Below, piece after piece: positions 25,075 through 37,430 of a stretch of DNA of 64,000 bases. Under the pieces are notes generated by a model. It made no database searches. It saw nothing but the letters and a program-made list of their open reading frames with translations, and was not told where the DNA came from. A program made the translations under genes and the position numbers. Within the stretch, counting starts at the first letter, position 1. Each line of letters opens with the position of its first letter. This stretch comes from Paludibacteraceae bacterium (GTDB lineage Bacteria > Bacteroidota > Bacteroidia > Bacteroidales > Paludibacteraceae). The stretch lies in the NCBI GenBank assembly GCA_017630395.1, contig JAGBVI010000001.1, positions 124,001 to 188,000 of the forward strand, given 5' to 3'.

Positions 25075-26979
25075 ATGGCTATTATTACTAAAAGAAATCG
25101 TGCTGCACAGGCTGCTCCTAAGGCTCGCCTTACGCAGACACAGAAAAATGGTCAGCGTACCCGCAAGGCAGTAAAGAACTGGTCTGAACTCCTTGAGTGT
25201 ACTGCTGGTTTCGCTCCTATTCGTAACAAGAATGTTCGTAACAACACCGCTATGCTCCTTGAGAACCAGATGCGTTGGCTCAATGAGAACAGCCCTGCTA
25301 TGACCACTGCTATGTTTGGTCCTCAGAATGGTCTTCATGGTGGCGACCTTGGCAACAGCGACTTCTATGCTCCTGGTGATATGCGTAACCCAACAACTAT
25401 CCTTCCTATGGTTCGTCGTATCTATCCCGCTCTCATGAGCAATGAGACGGTTGGTGTACAGCCCATGCCTGGTCCCGTAGCTCTTGCTTTCGCTATCCGT
25501 TATCGATACCTCAAGGGTGCTAACGCTCTTGGTGACAGCTCCACCGAGCACGTTCACGATTCCGCTCAGGGTGCTCCTCGCGGTCAGCGTGGTATTGAGA
25601 CTAAGGCTATGGTTAGCGAGGTTAGTAGTGTTGCTATGCTCACAACAGTTGTAGGTCAAAACTTCCCAACCACAGTTCCTGCTGTGATTGAAGTTGGTAC
25701 TGCACTTGAAGTACATCCTCTCATTCAGCAAATTCTTGGTGCTCCTGCTACTGCCCCTACTGCCAAGACACTTGCAGCTCTTAAGACTGCTTATGGTAAC
25801 GATATCAAGGGTCTTGACACCACTGGCATCAAGATTGTTGGTGTAACAACTGAGTCTGAAATCAGCACTCCTACATTTGATGAAGCTACTGGTAAGTGGA
25901 AGATGGGTAACTCCGAAATGGGTTATCAGAGACTTGACACCCGCTTCACTGGTGCTCAGGATGCTCGTCTCCTTGACAAGACTCTTGCAGGTGGTCGTTG
26001 GCAGTTCCGTCTTGAAGATACTGGTATTGCTGCTAAGGTACATAGCTTTGAAGCTACTGGTGCTATCGCTCGTACCTCCTTCGGCTTCGAGAAGCAGGCT
26101 GTTGAAGCTGGTACTCGTAGACTTTCAACCTCTTGGACACTTGAAACTCAGGAAGACCTCAAGAACACCAACGGTATTGACATTGACACCGAAGCTACTC
26201 AGCAGATGAGCTATGAGCTTCAGGCTGAAATTGACCGTGAAATGACCGTCCGCATGCTTTACAGCGCACTTAAGAACGGTGAATGGTCCGTATGGTCTGG
26301 TCAGCTTGCCGATGCCCGCTGGATGGGTGAGCGTGCTCGTGCTTTCTATCAGTTCATCATCAAAATGGCTATGAGAATGCGTGTTCGCAACCATCGTGGT
26401 GCTGCTAACTTCATCGTATGTACTCCTGATGTTGCTGCTCTTCTCCAGATGCTTGAAGACTATATCCCAATGCAGGTAAACAACACCATCGAGCTCAACA
26501 ACATGCAGTCCGCTGCTGCTGGTACTCTTGGTGGCAACAAGTTCAATGTTTACATTGACGAACGCACTGCCGTTTACAGCACAGACGACTACGGTCTTGG
26601 CTACAATGACATGTTTGCTGAGAACACTGAGGTTTCCCTTCCTAACTACTGCATGCTTGGTTATAAGGGTGCTGAAACGTATGATGCAGGTATTATCTAC
26701 TGCCCATACATTCCTATCATGGTTCAGACTGCAACCGATACAAACTCCTTCGCTCCTCACGTTGGTCTTATGACTCGTTATGGTGTAATGGATAACATCT
26801 TCGGTTCTCACCTCTACTACCATGTAATCCTTATTGATGACTTCTCCAACCCTGGTGTTGCTAAGGACGACCAGTCCATGTATCCCAATGGTTATGTTGG
26901 TCAGAAGTATGACAAGGGCGAAGTTCCTTCCTACTCTTTCCCTGTAAGTAGCGTTCCTACTGAGGAAGCTGGTGAGTAA
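25075..26979 (+). CDS. Major capsid protein, T4 gp23-like
   Basis: A 634-aa HK97-fold capsid protein of the T4 type. The N-terminal 41 residues are basic and Ala/Gln-rich and end in SELLE followed by CTAGFAPI, a likely prohead protease site (L-L-E) releasing a propeptide as in T4 gp23. Conserved gp23-like text includes LENQMRWLNE, ILPMVRRIYPALMSNETVGVQ, TAIARTSFGFEKQAVEAGTR-like and the end region IYCPYIPIM and DNIFGSHLYY. It has no TAG and a clear codon bias toward CTT, GCT and GGT, as expected for the most abundant protein. A terminator follows. Confidence 0.95.
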   Translation: MAIITKRNRAAQAAPKARLTQTQKNGQRTRKAVKNWSELLECTAGFAPIRNKNVRNNTAMLLENQMRWLNENSPAMTTAMFGPQNGLHGGDLGNSDFYAPGDMRNPTTILPMVRRIYPALMSNETVGVQPMPGPVALAFAIRYRYLKGANALGDSSTEHVHDSAQGAPRGQRGIETKAMVSEVSSVAMLTTVVGQNFPTTVPAVIEVGTALEVHPLIQQILGAPATAPTAKTLAALKTAYGNDIKGLDTTGIKIVGVTTESEISTPTFDEATGKWKMGNSEMGYQRLDTRFTGAQDARLLDKTLAGGRWQFRLEDTGIAAKVHSFEATGAIARTSFGFEKQAVEAGTRRLSTSWTLETQEDLKNTNGIDIDTEATQQMSYELQAEIDREMTVRMLYSALKNGEWSVWSGQLADARWMGERARAFYQFIIKMAMRMRVRNHRGAANFIVCTPDVAALLQMLEDYIPMQVNNTIELNNMQSAAAGTLGGNKFNVYIDERTAVYSTDDYGLGYNDMFAENTEVSLPNYCMLGYKGAETYDAGIIYCPYIPIMVQTATDTNSFAPHVGLMTRYGVMDNIFGSHLYYHVILIDDFSNPGVAKDDQSMYPNGYVGQKYDKGEVPSYSFPVSSVPTEEAGE

Positions 26980-27007
26980 TTTATAAGTTACTGACAAACA
27001 CTTCAAG

Positions 27008-27040
27008 GGAGATTACCGAAAGGTAATCTCCTTTTTTTCT
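27008..27040 (+). terminator. Terminator after the capsid gene
   Basis: GGAGATTACC pairs with GGTAATCTCC, followed by TTTTTTT. Confidence 0.9.
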
Positions 27041-27050
27041 TAAAAAAACA

Positions 27051-27079
27051 TTGACAAACTAAAAGAACTTTGATAAAAT
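27051..27079 (+). promoter_or_regulatory. Sigma70-type promoter, with a late box downstream at 27113
   Basis: TTGACA, 17 bases and TAAAAT are followed by a GGAGG and AAGGAG-containing leader. TTAAATAA at 27113-27120 is a possible late box, so the gene may be read both early and late. Confidence 0.75.
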
Positions 27080-27130
27080 ATACCCAACGGAGGTTAATAT
27101 AAAGGAGAACTATTAAATAATTGAAAATTT

Positions 27131-27601
27131 ATGAGAAAGCTAATTACAACATTACTCTGTTCCGTAATGCTACTCTGCAATGCTGCGTATGGTTTTTCTC
27201 AAAACTACGATGTCCGTACTAAGTCTGACATCACAGCAGAGCAGTTAAATGCAAAGTTGCAGAACAGATTGAAGGGCTGTGGTCAACATTTCATTGATGC
27301 ACAGGAAGAATACGGTGTCAATGCAGAATTCCTTGCTGCTATTGCCATTCATGAGAGTGGCAACGGTAGTAGCACTGCTGCGAGACGAAAGAATAACTTT
27401 TTTGGTCTAATGGGTTCAAGAGGGCAGTTATCATTTGCTACTCCAAGAGAGTGTATAATGACTGCTGCAAGGAACATCAGTAAGCCTAATGGTTATTACT
27501 TTGCTCGTGGTAATTATACGATTCAGCGTATAGCTAGACGGTGGGCTACTGATAAAAGGTGGGCTTCACGAATAGTTGCTACGATGAAAGGAATTCGTTA
27601 A
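27131..27601 (+). CDS. Exported cell-wall hydrolase (glucosaminidase-like)
   Basis: Residues 1-22 are a signal peptide (basic MRK, hydrophobic LITTLLCSVMLLC, then NAAYG). The domain that follows has AEFLAAIAIHESGNGSS with a catalytic-type Glu, NNFFGLMG, and a C-terminal YTIQRIARRWATDKRWA segment, like FlgJ/Bax-type N-acetylglucosaminidases. The 156-aa protein would act in the periplasm or cell wall, separately from the cytoplasmic endolysin at 19913. A possible role is signal-peptide-driven lysis. Confidence 0.8.
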   Translation: MRKLITTLLCSVMLLCNAAYGFSQNYDVRTKSDITAEQLNAKLQNRLKGCGQHFIDAQEEYGVNAEFLAAIAIHESGNGSSTAARRKNNFFGLMGSRGQLSFATPRECIMTAARNISKPNGYYFARGNYTIQRIARRWATDKRWASRIVATMKGIR

Positions 27602-27611
27602 AAACATTTAG

Positions 27612-27640
27612 GGGTGGTAGGTTTTCCTACCACCCTTTTT
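27612..27640 (+). terminator. Rho-independent terminator
   Basis: GGGTGGTAGG pairs with CCTACCACCC (loop TTTT), followed by TTTTT. Confidence 0.92.
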
Positions 27641-27661
27641 AATATTGATTTACTATAATTA

Positions 27662-30600
27662 TTAGATACCTTCAACTACCCAACCTTTATTTTCCATGAG
27701 TGTTTTATACTCAGTAGCTTGTGCAGCAACACCGTCAGCAACACCAAATGTTATGACGTGTTTTCTACCATCTGCTGCGTAACCACTTGAATTTTTAGTT
27801 CCAAAGTCATAAAGAGATTCAGCAATAATTTTCACAGATTCCAAATCCAATTTACAGTCTAAGAACATGTCATCAGCAGTTTCAAGGTAAGGAAGTTCAT
27901 AATGGAATGATGTTAAAGATGAACAACCATTAAACATATCACATCCGTTGTAAAGGCATTGGAAGCTATTCTTTGAGAATCTTATCTTGGAAAGATTGGA
28001 ACAACCACCAAACATACCTTGTGCATGTGTTAAATTAGGAAGACATGTATTAATTTCTGTAAGAGATGTATTGTATCTAAACATACATTCTGCCAATGCC
28101 AAGTTAGGAAGTTTTGTTTCAAACTTAGTGAGTGCAGAACACTCATTGAACATTTTTATACCATTTGTAAGACTTGGCAAAGCACTTCTAAATTTTGCTA
28201 AACTTTTAGAACTAGAAAACATTTGGAATCCGTTCATCAAACAACTCAAATCATCATTAAACTTAGTTAATTGTGAACGTAAGAAAAGGTTTTTACCATT
28301 TATAACATTTTGAAGAGTTGATAAATTTTCTTTTCCATCAGTGATGTCATCGTCATATTTATTTGTATCAAAAACATCATACTCATAATAGAAGTCATTT
28401 CTGTATGTATCGCCATACCAGCTTCTTAAGAATTCATCACGTTTGTTGAATTCAGTAATAGTTGAAGAGGCATCTCCTCTGAAAAGATACTTAGCGATAA
28501 CTGCTTTTTGAACATCGAAGTATCTTTCAGTACCATCAGAGAACTTTATAATACCGTCATTGAATGACACTACATTGTTAGTTTTATCGTACTTATGAGA
28601 GATGTCATGTTTATTTCTTATGAACTCGCCATAGAATTCCGTAGGAATAGTATAATCTGTTAAGTTTTCGGTTTCTATACTTTCTGTTGTAGTAATTTTA
28701 ACCTCTTTACCTTCCACTGTAAAGTTTGCCTTCCAACTTGTATCCTTGTGACCGTTATCATCTAAAACATATTCTGAATTAGAATTTGGGTACACTTTTA
28801 TTCTTGAATTCACATTTGAAGCATTTTGTGCCTATTCTCGCCTCAAGAATAAATGATATTCTTCATTTTCTTTAACAGTGAAACCAGTGAACTGCCATTT
28901 TGCATCATACGAAGCGTGACCAGAAAAGTTTTCATTACGGTCTGTCACTGTTTGAGTTCCATTACTTACAGTTATGTATTCGAGATTTCCTGCATTGTAT
29001 TTGTAAACATGAAGGTATCTGCCTTCGTTGAGATTTATTTCACTTATTTGGAAAGACGTAACAGTTGCGTTTTTCTAAGGTCTATAACAAATACCAACGT
29101 AATTACCTGAATTTGATGAACTTGCGTCTGTTATAGAATTATAACTATAATCACCAATTTCTTCAATTTCATCTCTAACCTCAATTGTAGTTTTGGTATA
29201 ATCTTCTTTATTGACCAATGTATCAAAGAGAACTTTTGAGTCAACTGTTACATCAGCATCGTCAATTATTGAATCAGAAGTTTTAACTGATACTGTGCTA
29301 TTTTCAACATCAATTAATTTACCTTCTGTAATTGAAAAATCAGGGACATCAATTAACAATTCTGATTCAGTGTGATTACTGAAAACACAACTGATAGTTT
29401 CGTTTTTATTAATTGATTCAGTGGTGAAGTATTGAATATCTTTCAAAGAGTAAACTTTTGATACAGTTTCACCATCATTTGTGGGGTTTTGGTATTTTTT
29501 AATTCTTGTGCTGTATGGGCCAGTTCTGTAACCTGTTTCAGGTCTATTTGGAGGAGCAACAGCACCAGAATTAGGTGCAGCACCATGCCAAGTGAAGAAA
29601 TATGTTTTTCCTTGTTCAAATGTAATTGGTGAATCTAATAACCATGCGTGGAAACCACCTATTACTTCTGATTTTTGTGTATTTTGAGAATATGTTACAA
29701 TTTCTCCATTTTCATTGAGAACCCATATATATAGACAACAAGAAGGAAGATTAGTTACATCAGAAATTTCAACTCTTTCAGCAGTGAAAGTGCGAGAAGG
29801 TTCGAGAACAAAACCAGAAGTTGAAGTATCACTTAATTCATCTCCACCTAAGTCAGATTCAAACTCAGGAGTATAAATTGGCTTGAAAAGCATTTCTTTT
29901 TCAAAATCCATAAAGTGAATATCTTTGTTTGCAATATGGGGTTTTGTAACGTCTCGCAATTCAATGAAGTTGAAGAGCAATGAGTCAAAACTTTGTTCAG
30001 TAGGTGCTACGTCCCAATTGTCAGCATATTCAAAATTATCATTATACGTAAATGAACCTTGATAAGCAGGCCCATTATAAGGTGTTGGAATTCTATCCCA
30101 ATTTATCAAATTGTTGATATTCAAATCGCTTGGATTGTGAGGTATTTGGTCTGTAATCCACGTATTTGTTGTGAACGTGAAATAATGTTTACCAAGATTT
30201 GCACGGTTAATCGCAGGTAATTCAGTAGCACCTAAAGCGTTAAATGTAACTTTAAGACCTGTTACCATGTATTTCTTTGAGTAAGAGCCTGGCTGACCAT
30301 ATTCTCCGTTTTTACCAAGTTTGTTATATTTCTTATCGAGATTATAGAAGAACAAACGTGTATAATGAGAAGAAGTATAAGAGTTATGACGGAAAGCAAT
30401 AACTGTACTTCTTCTCTTATTTTTCATGTCGTGTAACCAAGCAGCACGAATTTCAATGGTATTTAAGTGGTTTGAAGTAGCGTAATTATTGATTTTTTCT
30501 TGTGCGCTTAACTGAATTTCATCTTCGGATGTGGAATTTGACACTGTGAAAGAATGGTAATTATCACAAATATGTTGTTGTGCTTCTGCTGACGGTACAA

Positions 30601-32131
30601 AACCATTGCATACTCCATTAACATTCTTAATTTCCATTTGTGGGGTAACTATAATATCATTTCCACTTTGACGTGTTGTGTAACCTTTATACTCAGGAAC
30701 AAAGTGAGGACGCTTATTTTCAGGATTATTAGGAGTATCATCATCAGTTCTTGAATAAATGATATTACCACCAGGAATGAAAATGTTATTTTCATTCACG
30801 AACATCAATGTGTTTTCTACCCAATCTTCATCAGCGTGGTCTGCAAAAATTTGAGAAAGATTAAACTCACGTTGTGTATATTCATCTTCAACATTAAACT
30901 TTTCAAGATAATTATATACAGCCTATGTTGTAGGAACTGTTACATGACCGTCATCTATAATTGATTTAGAATACTTAACATTATAACTATAAGTATCATC
31001 ATTATCTTTTTTCAATTCAAGATATTCACCTGCTTTAGGTATAGATTTATTAACATGCTCATATACAGCCTATGTCGTAGGTACTGTATCAGCATTATCT
31101 TCAATTACTGTTGAAGACTTAACATTATAAGTATCATTTTTCAATTCAAGATGAGCACCTGCTGCTGGTAGAGTTATAGCAGTAGAACCGATTTGTTCCC
31201 ATTTCCAACCATTAATATCATCTACACAAATAAATTCGTTATAAATGTTGTTATTTTCCTTTTTAGATGCAGGAATGAGATATACCCAACCTTTCCATTC
31301 GCGTGATGGAGTAGGTCTCTCAGATTCAGAATTAACAACTGCATAATTAAAACCTGAATCAACTGTTGCAAAACCTTTGAGAACATCAGTTAATGTCTTA
31401 CCGATATACTACCACACCGAGATTTCAATTCCCTTTGCCACACCTGTATTATCTGCATCTGGGTCTTTTCGTTCTGGAAATTGGATAATACCAGCATATG
31501 AGTTCGCTACAAATCTTTTTGAGTTATTATTAGTATCATCAGTTGCATCTTCGTCCATGCTCTGACCATCATTTTTTACGATTGGATTATAGCCGACCGA
31601 TGGGAATCCAGAAACAAACTTATCAGTTGCTGATAAAAATTGAGGAATATATGCGCCGTTATCATCTTTAACCCTTACTGTTAAATTATTTCCTGGTGCA
31701 GTATTATTATTTTCTGCGGTGATGAAATACCCTTGTCTACTACTGTAAAACTTAACAACACCAGTTTTTTTCTTATCTGCTGTTTGATATTCTTCCGTAC
31801 CGTTGTTAAGATTTTCAGAAGATGAATTATAAAAAACTTCCCCATTAATCCATGCTTTTCTACTTACCCAGTTAGTTCCGTTGAAATAGAAATAATTTGT
31901 ACCATATTGATAAATATCGTTCTTACGAGCGACGGTAGCAAGTTTATTTCTATCATCGATATCTGTTTTGAAGAAAGCTGGAATATCTTCACCAAAAATA
32001 TCATCAGTGGTCAATGTATGACCAGACTTATTTCTTACGTTATCCAGAGTCTGACTATCCTAAACAGGTGATTTTGAAAAAATGTGGTATAATAGATTTC
32101 TATCTACAAAATGTCGTGATTCAGTTGCCAT
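27662..32131 (-). CDS. Giant tail/fibre protein with BspA-like LRR C-terminus, six TAG(Gln)
   Basis: TAG read as Gln at 28832, 29075, 30923, 31070, 31409 and 32060 (first base, plus coordinates) joins the frame from ATG 32131 to TAA 27662, 1489 aa; no TAA or TGA occurs between the pieces. The N-terminus is MATESRHFVDRNLLYHIFSK. Near residue 355-400 there are repeats of TVPTTQAVYxxL in which the Gln codon is TAG. The middle is beta-rich and unrecognised. The last 230 residues hold repeats of MF-x-x-C/S-x-S-L-x-x-F-x-x-x-L-P-x-L, the BspA-type leucine-rich repeat used in surface adhesion. The gene follows the 32154 gene on the same strand, with a late box between. I infer a receptor- or mucin-binding fibre. 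Confidence 0.85.
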
Positions 32132-32142
32132 ACTAATTATGA

Positions 32143-32150
32143 TTATTTAT
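32143..32150 (-). promoter_or_regulatory. T4-like late promoter box ATAAATAA
   Basis: The minus-strand box lies 11 bases before ATG 32131. Confidence 0.55.
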
Positions 32151-32153
32151 TTG

Positions 32154-35100
32154 TTATAAAACTTCAAATGTTATTTTACCGATGTTTGATGTCACACTAT
32201 CTGTCATCGTAATTACGAGATAATAATCTGTGTTTGTTTTAAATGGGTCTACACCTTGAAGGTTTTTGAAATTCCATGAAGCATTGTTATATGAGTTTGT
32301 TGCACAACCTATAATTTTACTTCCATCGGTGATATTGCTCATAGCATTTATCAAATGAAGATAATCTGTGTCATTTCTTGCAATATACAATTTAACTGGA
32401 CTATCAGCAGAATTAAACCAAGACTAATTAAATCCGTTGACTGTAATTTTTATTTCACCAAGTGCTTCTTTTGACGAAGTATTATTACCTTTGATGAAAT
32501 GTATTTTTTGAACATATTGTCTTATACCACTAGCATCACGGTAAGTCTGTGTCGCATCTTTTTTGGGGTGCTTTAAGAGACCTCCTTGGACGAGAAGTTC
32601 TCCTGTGTATTCATCGAGAAGAGATGCTTCACTATCATAATTTTTATTTTCAAGATTCTTCCAAATAATTTGTTTCCCATTTATGTCAAACGCATTGTAA
32701 TAACGCTCAGAATCATCATGGAATGTTATTTGATTTAATGATGTACTCTTAGTGGTATGATTCCAGAACCATCTGTCAACTAACTCATCGTTAATGGTTC
32801 TTTTTGAAACAACAGATGCTTCCTTCTTGTCGGTATATAAAACGTTGTCTCCCGTATCTTTTTCCGCTGTTTGTTTATAAATTGCCGCGCCGAATTTTTT
32901 GTTCAGATATCCGACATCTCCACTAGATGTGAGAGTATAAGAATTAGTATAAGAGAAAACTTCGCCAGCTTTGACGCTAGATTTATCGGTTAAATCTTTC
33001 TTATAGAGTGTTATATCCTTGAAACTTGAAGTATTTGAAGTATTACCTGTATTGTTACTTGAAGTCAATCTTACACGTCTAAGTGATTTCGTTACAGTTG
33101 GCTAAGTTTCTGGAATCTTTGTGATACTAAGATTTATCTTAGGTTTGGTGTCATATAGAATTCCCGAAACCCATTTTACATCACTGTCTCCATTTACATA
33201 GGTTGGAACGACTTCCATTGCGGAGATGAAGTTCGAAGCTGGTTTACTCTCATTATAAACAAAAATCTCATTGTCCAACTTTATTTCTTTGTTGTATTTG
33301 TCATCAGATGCAGCATTATACACCTTAAAGACAACATCATAAATGCCTTCTGTGTTAATCGCAGTATTAACATCAGATGTACCAGAATCTGCTGGGTTTA
33401 TGTTAATTGATGCTTTAAGACGCGCATACCCTGGGATAAAACCATCCTCAGCATCTTCATTTTGATTTATCGTTATATCGTCTAAACACACTTGAACACC
33501 AAGCGAAATCTATTTGTTGTCAATTGTTTTGTAATATCGTGATTTTATAGAATAAGTTGTTACACCTTCATTTTCTGTTGGTGTAATGGATAAGTTACCC
33601 AAATCACCGAGACTCAACGGTTCATCTGTTTCCAAAATGTATTTTCCATTTTCATCGGTTTTGATTTTAAGCAAACATCCGACAGTTCTCACATCTGTGT
33701 ATGTGTCATCTCCTGTTTTTCTCTTTAATGTAGCACTAATTTGTGTCATTTTTTCTCCACTCAAATCAACTGGAACAGTAATATAACCATCCTATTCAAG
33801 TCTTTCATTGATTTGTAAATTATGGATTGAACTTCCCACTTTATATACATGCGTATACTCTGTGTCTTTTGTTCCATCTCCATTATTTGTGTATATAAAT
33901 CCTCTTGGTATCACACCATCAATTTTTTCATATATGTAGAATGTGTCGCCCATAAGACCGTCTATCGTTGAAGCAGCATCTGGATTATTATTAGGACCAA
34001 AATAAAATTCAACAAACGGCATTCCATCCTTGGTGCTTATAATTTGATGAACGTGAGAACCTTTGAATCGGAAATTGCCACATTTGGGTTGATTGTCATC
34101 ATAATATATGCCGCTGTGCTGAGAAACATGAGCAGATACCGCACCTGTTGTTGGCACTGTGCTAGATAACTGTTCTTCGGTTGCCTTTGCCACGTCGTCA
34201 CAAGTGTTAAGACTTAATTTAGAATAAGTTTCTTTAATTTTTGTTATTACTGTGGTGGTTTCTTTACCGTTTTCGTCAGTTATCGTTATCTTAGTATCAT
34301 CCTTTTCGTTTTCCTTTATTGCATTAATGAACTAATCACCTTTTACCGTATCGAGCTTATCGTTCCATTTTTCTTTTTCTTGCTCATTAACATGAAGTGG
34401 TGTGGAATCAACTTTGTTAATTTCTCTACCGTCAAAAGCGTGGGTATATAAAGCACCGATACTGACGAGTCTATCATCGTCTGTTCTGGTATTTAAAATT
34501 TCGTTCGTTACATTAAGGTGAAGTTGTACATTTGTTTTTACTGTATCTTCTCCTTTGCCATCATTGCGGTTAGTTGTGGTAGTAAGATAAGGCGAAGAAT
34601 CAGAATCAACTGTATAAATTCGTCCGTATATTTCTTGCAACCATGCAGCTTTTTCATCATTTACGAAGTGATGTTGTGAAATTGGGAGTTCTTCTATCAC
34701 ATTCCCATCCTAATCAACTTTCTTGATAGGGTTAATCATCGAAGTGTGTGATTCAGAAGCATCAGCTACGTGATTTTCCCAACTTTCTCTATCGGATTTT
34801 CTGACGTGAATATCATTAACAGCTTCATTATAAAGTTCGTCTGTTCCTGTAACAGGAACATCCAACTAAGTTCCAAAGATGTGATTATATAATGACTTTG
34901 ATGAAGGAACTTTATTAGAAGATTTATCGGAAATGCTGTCGCTTATATATCTATCAAATACAGTCATGTTACTTGTACCTGGCTCATAATTGAACGCATT
35001 TGTACAAACAAGATTAAGATTACCATCATCGTCATATGAGCATTGAACTTTGATTAGAACGTCTCTTTGTGCTTCTCTTGCATTATTAAAAATTTCATGG

Positions 35101-36248
35101 CGTTCACCAGGGAATGCCCAGACTGTATAAGGAGAATAATAATGTTCGTAACCATTTGTAACTATTATGTTTCCATTTTCGTCCTTTAAATCGTTACCAT
35201 CAGCGTCTTTTTCGTTATAATTAAAATATCTTGATGCAAAATTACTATTTGCTGCAATAAGAATACCTTTATGTCTTTCACCGTCTTTGAAAACTGGTTT
35301 ACTAAGTTTGATGTAGAAAATAAGAGACTTTTCTTTTCGTTCATTAAGTAATTCCTTTGTTGTTTTTCCTGTTCCGTCATCAAGGTTATCCCAAATGTCA
35401 ATCAATGGAATTGGATTTTGACCGTCATCAATTTTAAAATTGGTATAATCGTAAATGCAAGTATAAGGACGGATTTTTAGTATAGATTTCCACTCAGGTT
35501 TAATTAAGAAGTCTCTTATACTCGTGTCAATTTCTCCGTCTTCCGTATAAGGTTGAATTGCAGCTTCTTCAATTATTTCTTCAACAGTGTCCGAAACATC
35601 TATTACACGAATACCATTAAAGCGATTGTCGATGTATTCTTTATCGACAATCTTTGCAAATTGTGGGTATGGGTCACAGTCATAAGTTTCATATTCATAA
35701 TTGCCATCTTTGTCTTGAATAGGATTTCCTTCTTCGTCTCGTTTGACAAAAGATGTCGCAAAATTATATTCGCAAGGGATTGGGGCGTTTTTTATAATGA
35801 AAATTCTATCAGTTGGAACTTTATCATAATTCTTTCCATTATCATCAAGTTCATCACCGAACTTATTACAAATGTAGTCATCTTGACCAATTTCTGAATC
35901 AGACCATTTGTAAAGATAAGAATTAACTTTATCGCCAACCGTTATCTTTTCCATGTCATCGCCATTTTTAACGAATGTTTCTTTTGTTCTATACCATTCG
36001 CCGTACCACAACCTTGTGAGTTGTCTCCAACCACCTTTTGCGTTTTCAAAGCCGATATAACCCTTAAAGTCTTCTCTCAATGCACTTACAGGAACTTTAT
36101 AGTTTTTGTTTACAGTTGAAAAACCATAGTTTACGCTGCCATAAGACATGAGGTAATGTTCGTATTGAAGTTTCCCCCTCTGATTGGTCTCATTTACCAA
36201 AGCCTAAGGATAAGTTGAAATTTTAATTCCTGAGTTACTTGTATTCAT
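32154..36248 (-). CDS. Giant tail/fibre protein, eight TAG(Gln)
   Basis: TAG read as Gln at 32424, 33102, 33510, 33792, 34332, 34710, 34866 and 36204 (first base, plus coordinates) joins a single 1364-aa frame starting MNTSNSGIKISTYPQALVNE; I checked the joints and found no TAA or TGA. The N-terminal third is rich in Tyr, Asp and Trp (KGGWRQLTRLWYGEWYRT). The middle has VPSSKSLYNHIFG and VPTTGAVSAHV, related to the VPTTQAVY repeats of the neighbouring gene. The C-terminus has GGLLKHPK and ends SNIGKITFEVL, matching the end of the 41274 protein. I infer a long tail or baseplate fibre. Enzyme motifs are absent. Confidence 0.82.
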
Positions 36249-36260
36249 TTCTTTATGCTA

Positions 36261-36268
36261 TTATTTAC
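36261..36268 (-). promoter_or_regulatory. T4-like late promoter box GTAAATAA
   Basis: The minus-strand box lies 12 bases before ATG 36248. Confidence 0.55.
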
Positions 36269-36314
36269 TACAAAAATACTCCCTGACAAAGAGAACTATG
36301 ATAAAATAAGAAGT

Positions 36315-37106
36315 ATGGCAAATGAATTGAACTTTGAATCATTACTTACTGAGCTTGGTGAAAATACAACTCAGACCGATATTGGTTCTTTTAGAATTAA
36401 AGAACTTAAAATGAGCGACCAGAGAAAAATCATGAACATGAGTTTTAAAGCAATTGAAATTCCTGCTCGCGTTTCAAACATTTTTAATGAGTTTATTAAA
36501 AACTCTGTAACGATTACCGATGAAAATGTGCCTGATGTATTAAATTCCATTACTGTTGACATCAAGCCATTTCTTTTGGCACAGATTCGCATTCTTACTC
36601 TTGGAGACATTTATGTTGATAAGAAGAAGAAAAAGAATTATGTAATTAATCCAATTACAGAGGAGTCTGTCGTATCAAAGATAAAATAGGAAGTGTTTAC
36701 CCACAATAACATTGAAATCGTTTGCAATGTTCCCACCCTCAATATTGATACGAATTATAATAATCAGCTTCTTCTTGAATTGGGTAAATTTAAGAAAGAT
36801 GTCTCCGAAGAAGATTATGGTAAAGTTGCAGATTTGTACCAAACTTATGAAATTTACAAATATATTAAGGAAATCAGAATGGGAGAAAGTACATTTGATT
36901 TCGTAAATTGCCCCACTAATAAAAAGATGAGAATTATAAACAATCTTTCTCCTCGTATTATTAGTGCAATTAATGGTTATATTGAAAAGACAAAAATTGC
37001 TGGTGAAACAGAAATCACCGCAACTGACAAAGAATCCAATGACACGATTAAACTTGATGTCAGTACAATTTTCTTTGAAAATACCGCAAGATTAACTGAA
37101 AATTGA
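36315..37106 (+). CDS. Baseplate-hub/chaperone-like protein (T4 gp26-type?), one TAG(Gln)
   Basis: TAG at 36687-36689 as Gln joins two same-frame pieces into 263 aa (an earlier ATG at 36255 would add 20). The section GSFRIKELKMSDQRKIMNM, followed by helices and VDIKPFLLAQIRILTLGD, resembles the T4 gp26/gp51 family of baseplate hub assembly proteins. The C-terminal 130 residues are helical and unassigned. It is divergent from the giant tail genes, which supports a tail role. Assignment is moderate. Confidence 0.6.
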
Positions 37107-37114
37107 TAAAAATT

Positions 37115-37417
37115 ATGGCTGCAACTAATAAGAAAAAACCAATAGTAAAAAATAAAATTTTCCGTTTTTACGGTTTCTATAATAACATTAACATCGGACC
37201 TAAGATACACCTTAATGGAGTGAAAATTATTCTCCATGAACAACCTGCGCTTAACATCGATGACGCTATACAACTTTATAAAAATTACTTAATACATACT
37301 GTCGGTATTAGCGAGTCGGATGTTGAACAATATCTAATTGACCTTTATTATCAATCTATTAAAGTGGAAATCCTTGATGGTGATAGTGTTACATTCGATG
37401 AAATCCCACTAATCTAA
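37115..37417 (+). CDS. Hypothetical protein (100 aa)
   Basis: I do not recognise it. The N-terminus is basic (MAATNKKKPIVKNK), then RFYGFYNNINIG and HEQPALNIDDAIQLY suggest a small alpha/beta domain; the C-terminus is acidic. It starts 8 bases after the gp26-like gene and probably belongs to the same tail-assembly transcript. Confidence 0.65.
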   Translation: MAATNKKKPIVKNKIFRFYGFYNNINIGPKIHLNGVKIILHEQPALNIDDAIQLYKNYLIHTVGISESDVEQYLIDLYYQSIKVEILDGDSVTFDEIPLI

Positions 37418-37425
37418 TATAAATA
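37418..37425 (+). promoter_or_regulatory. Canonical T4 late promoter TATAAATA
   Basis: Perfect consensus, 5 bases before ATG 37431, so the transcript should start at or within a few bases of the start codon. Confidence 0.75.
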
Positions 37426-37430
37426 ATAAT

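Noticed and set aside
25054..26043. Long minus-strand frame (329 aa) opposite the capsid gene
   Set aside because: It is a shadow of the strongly codon-biased capsid gene and has no recognisable features.
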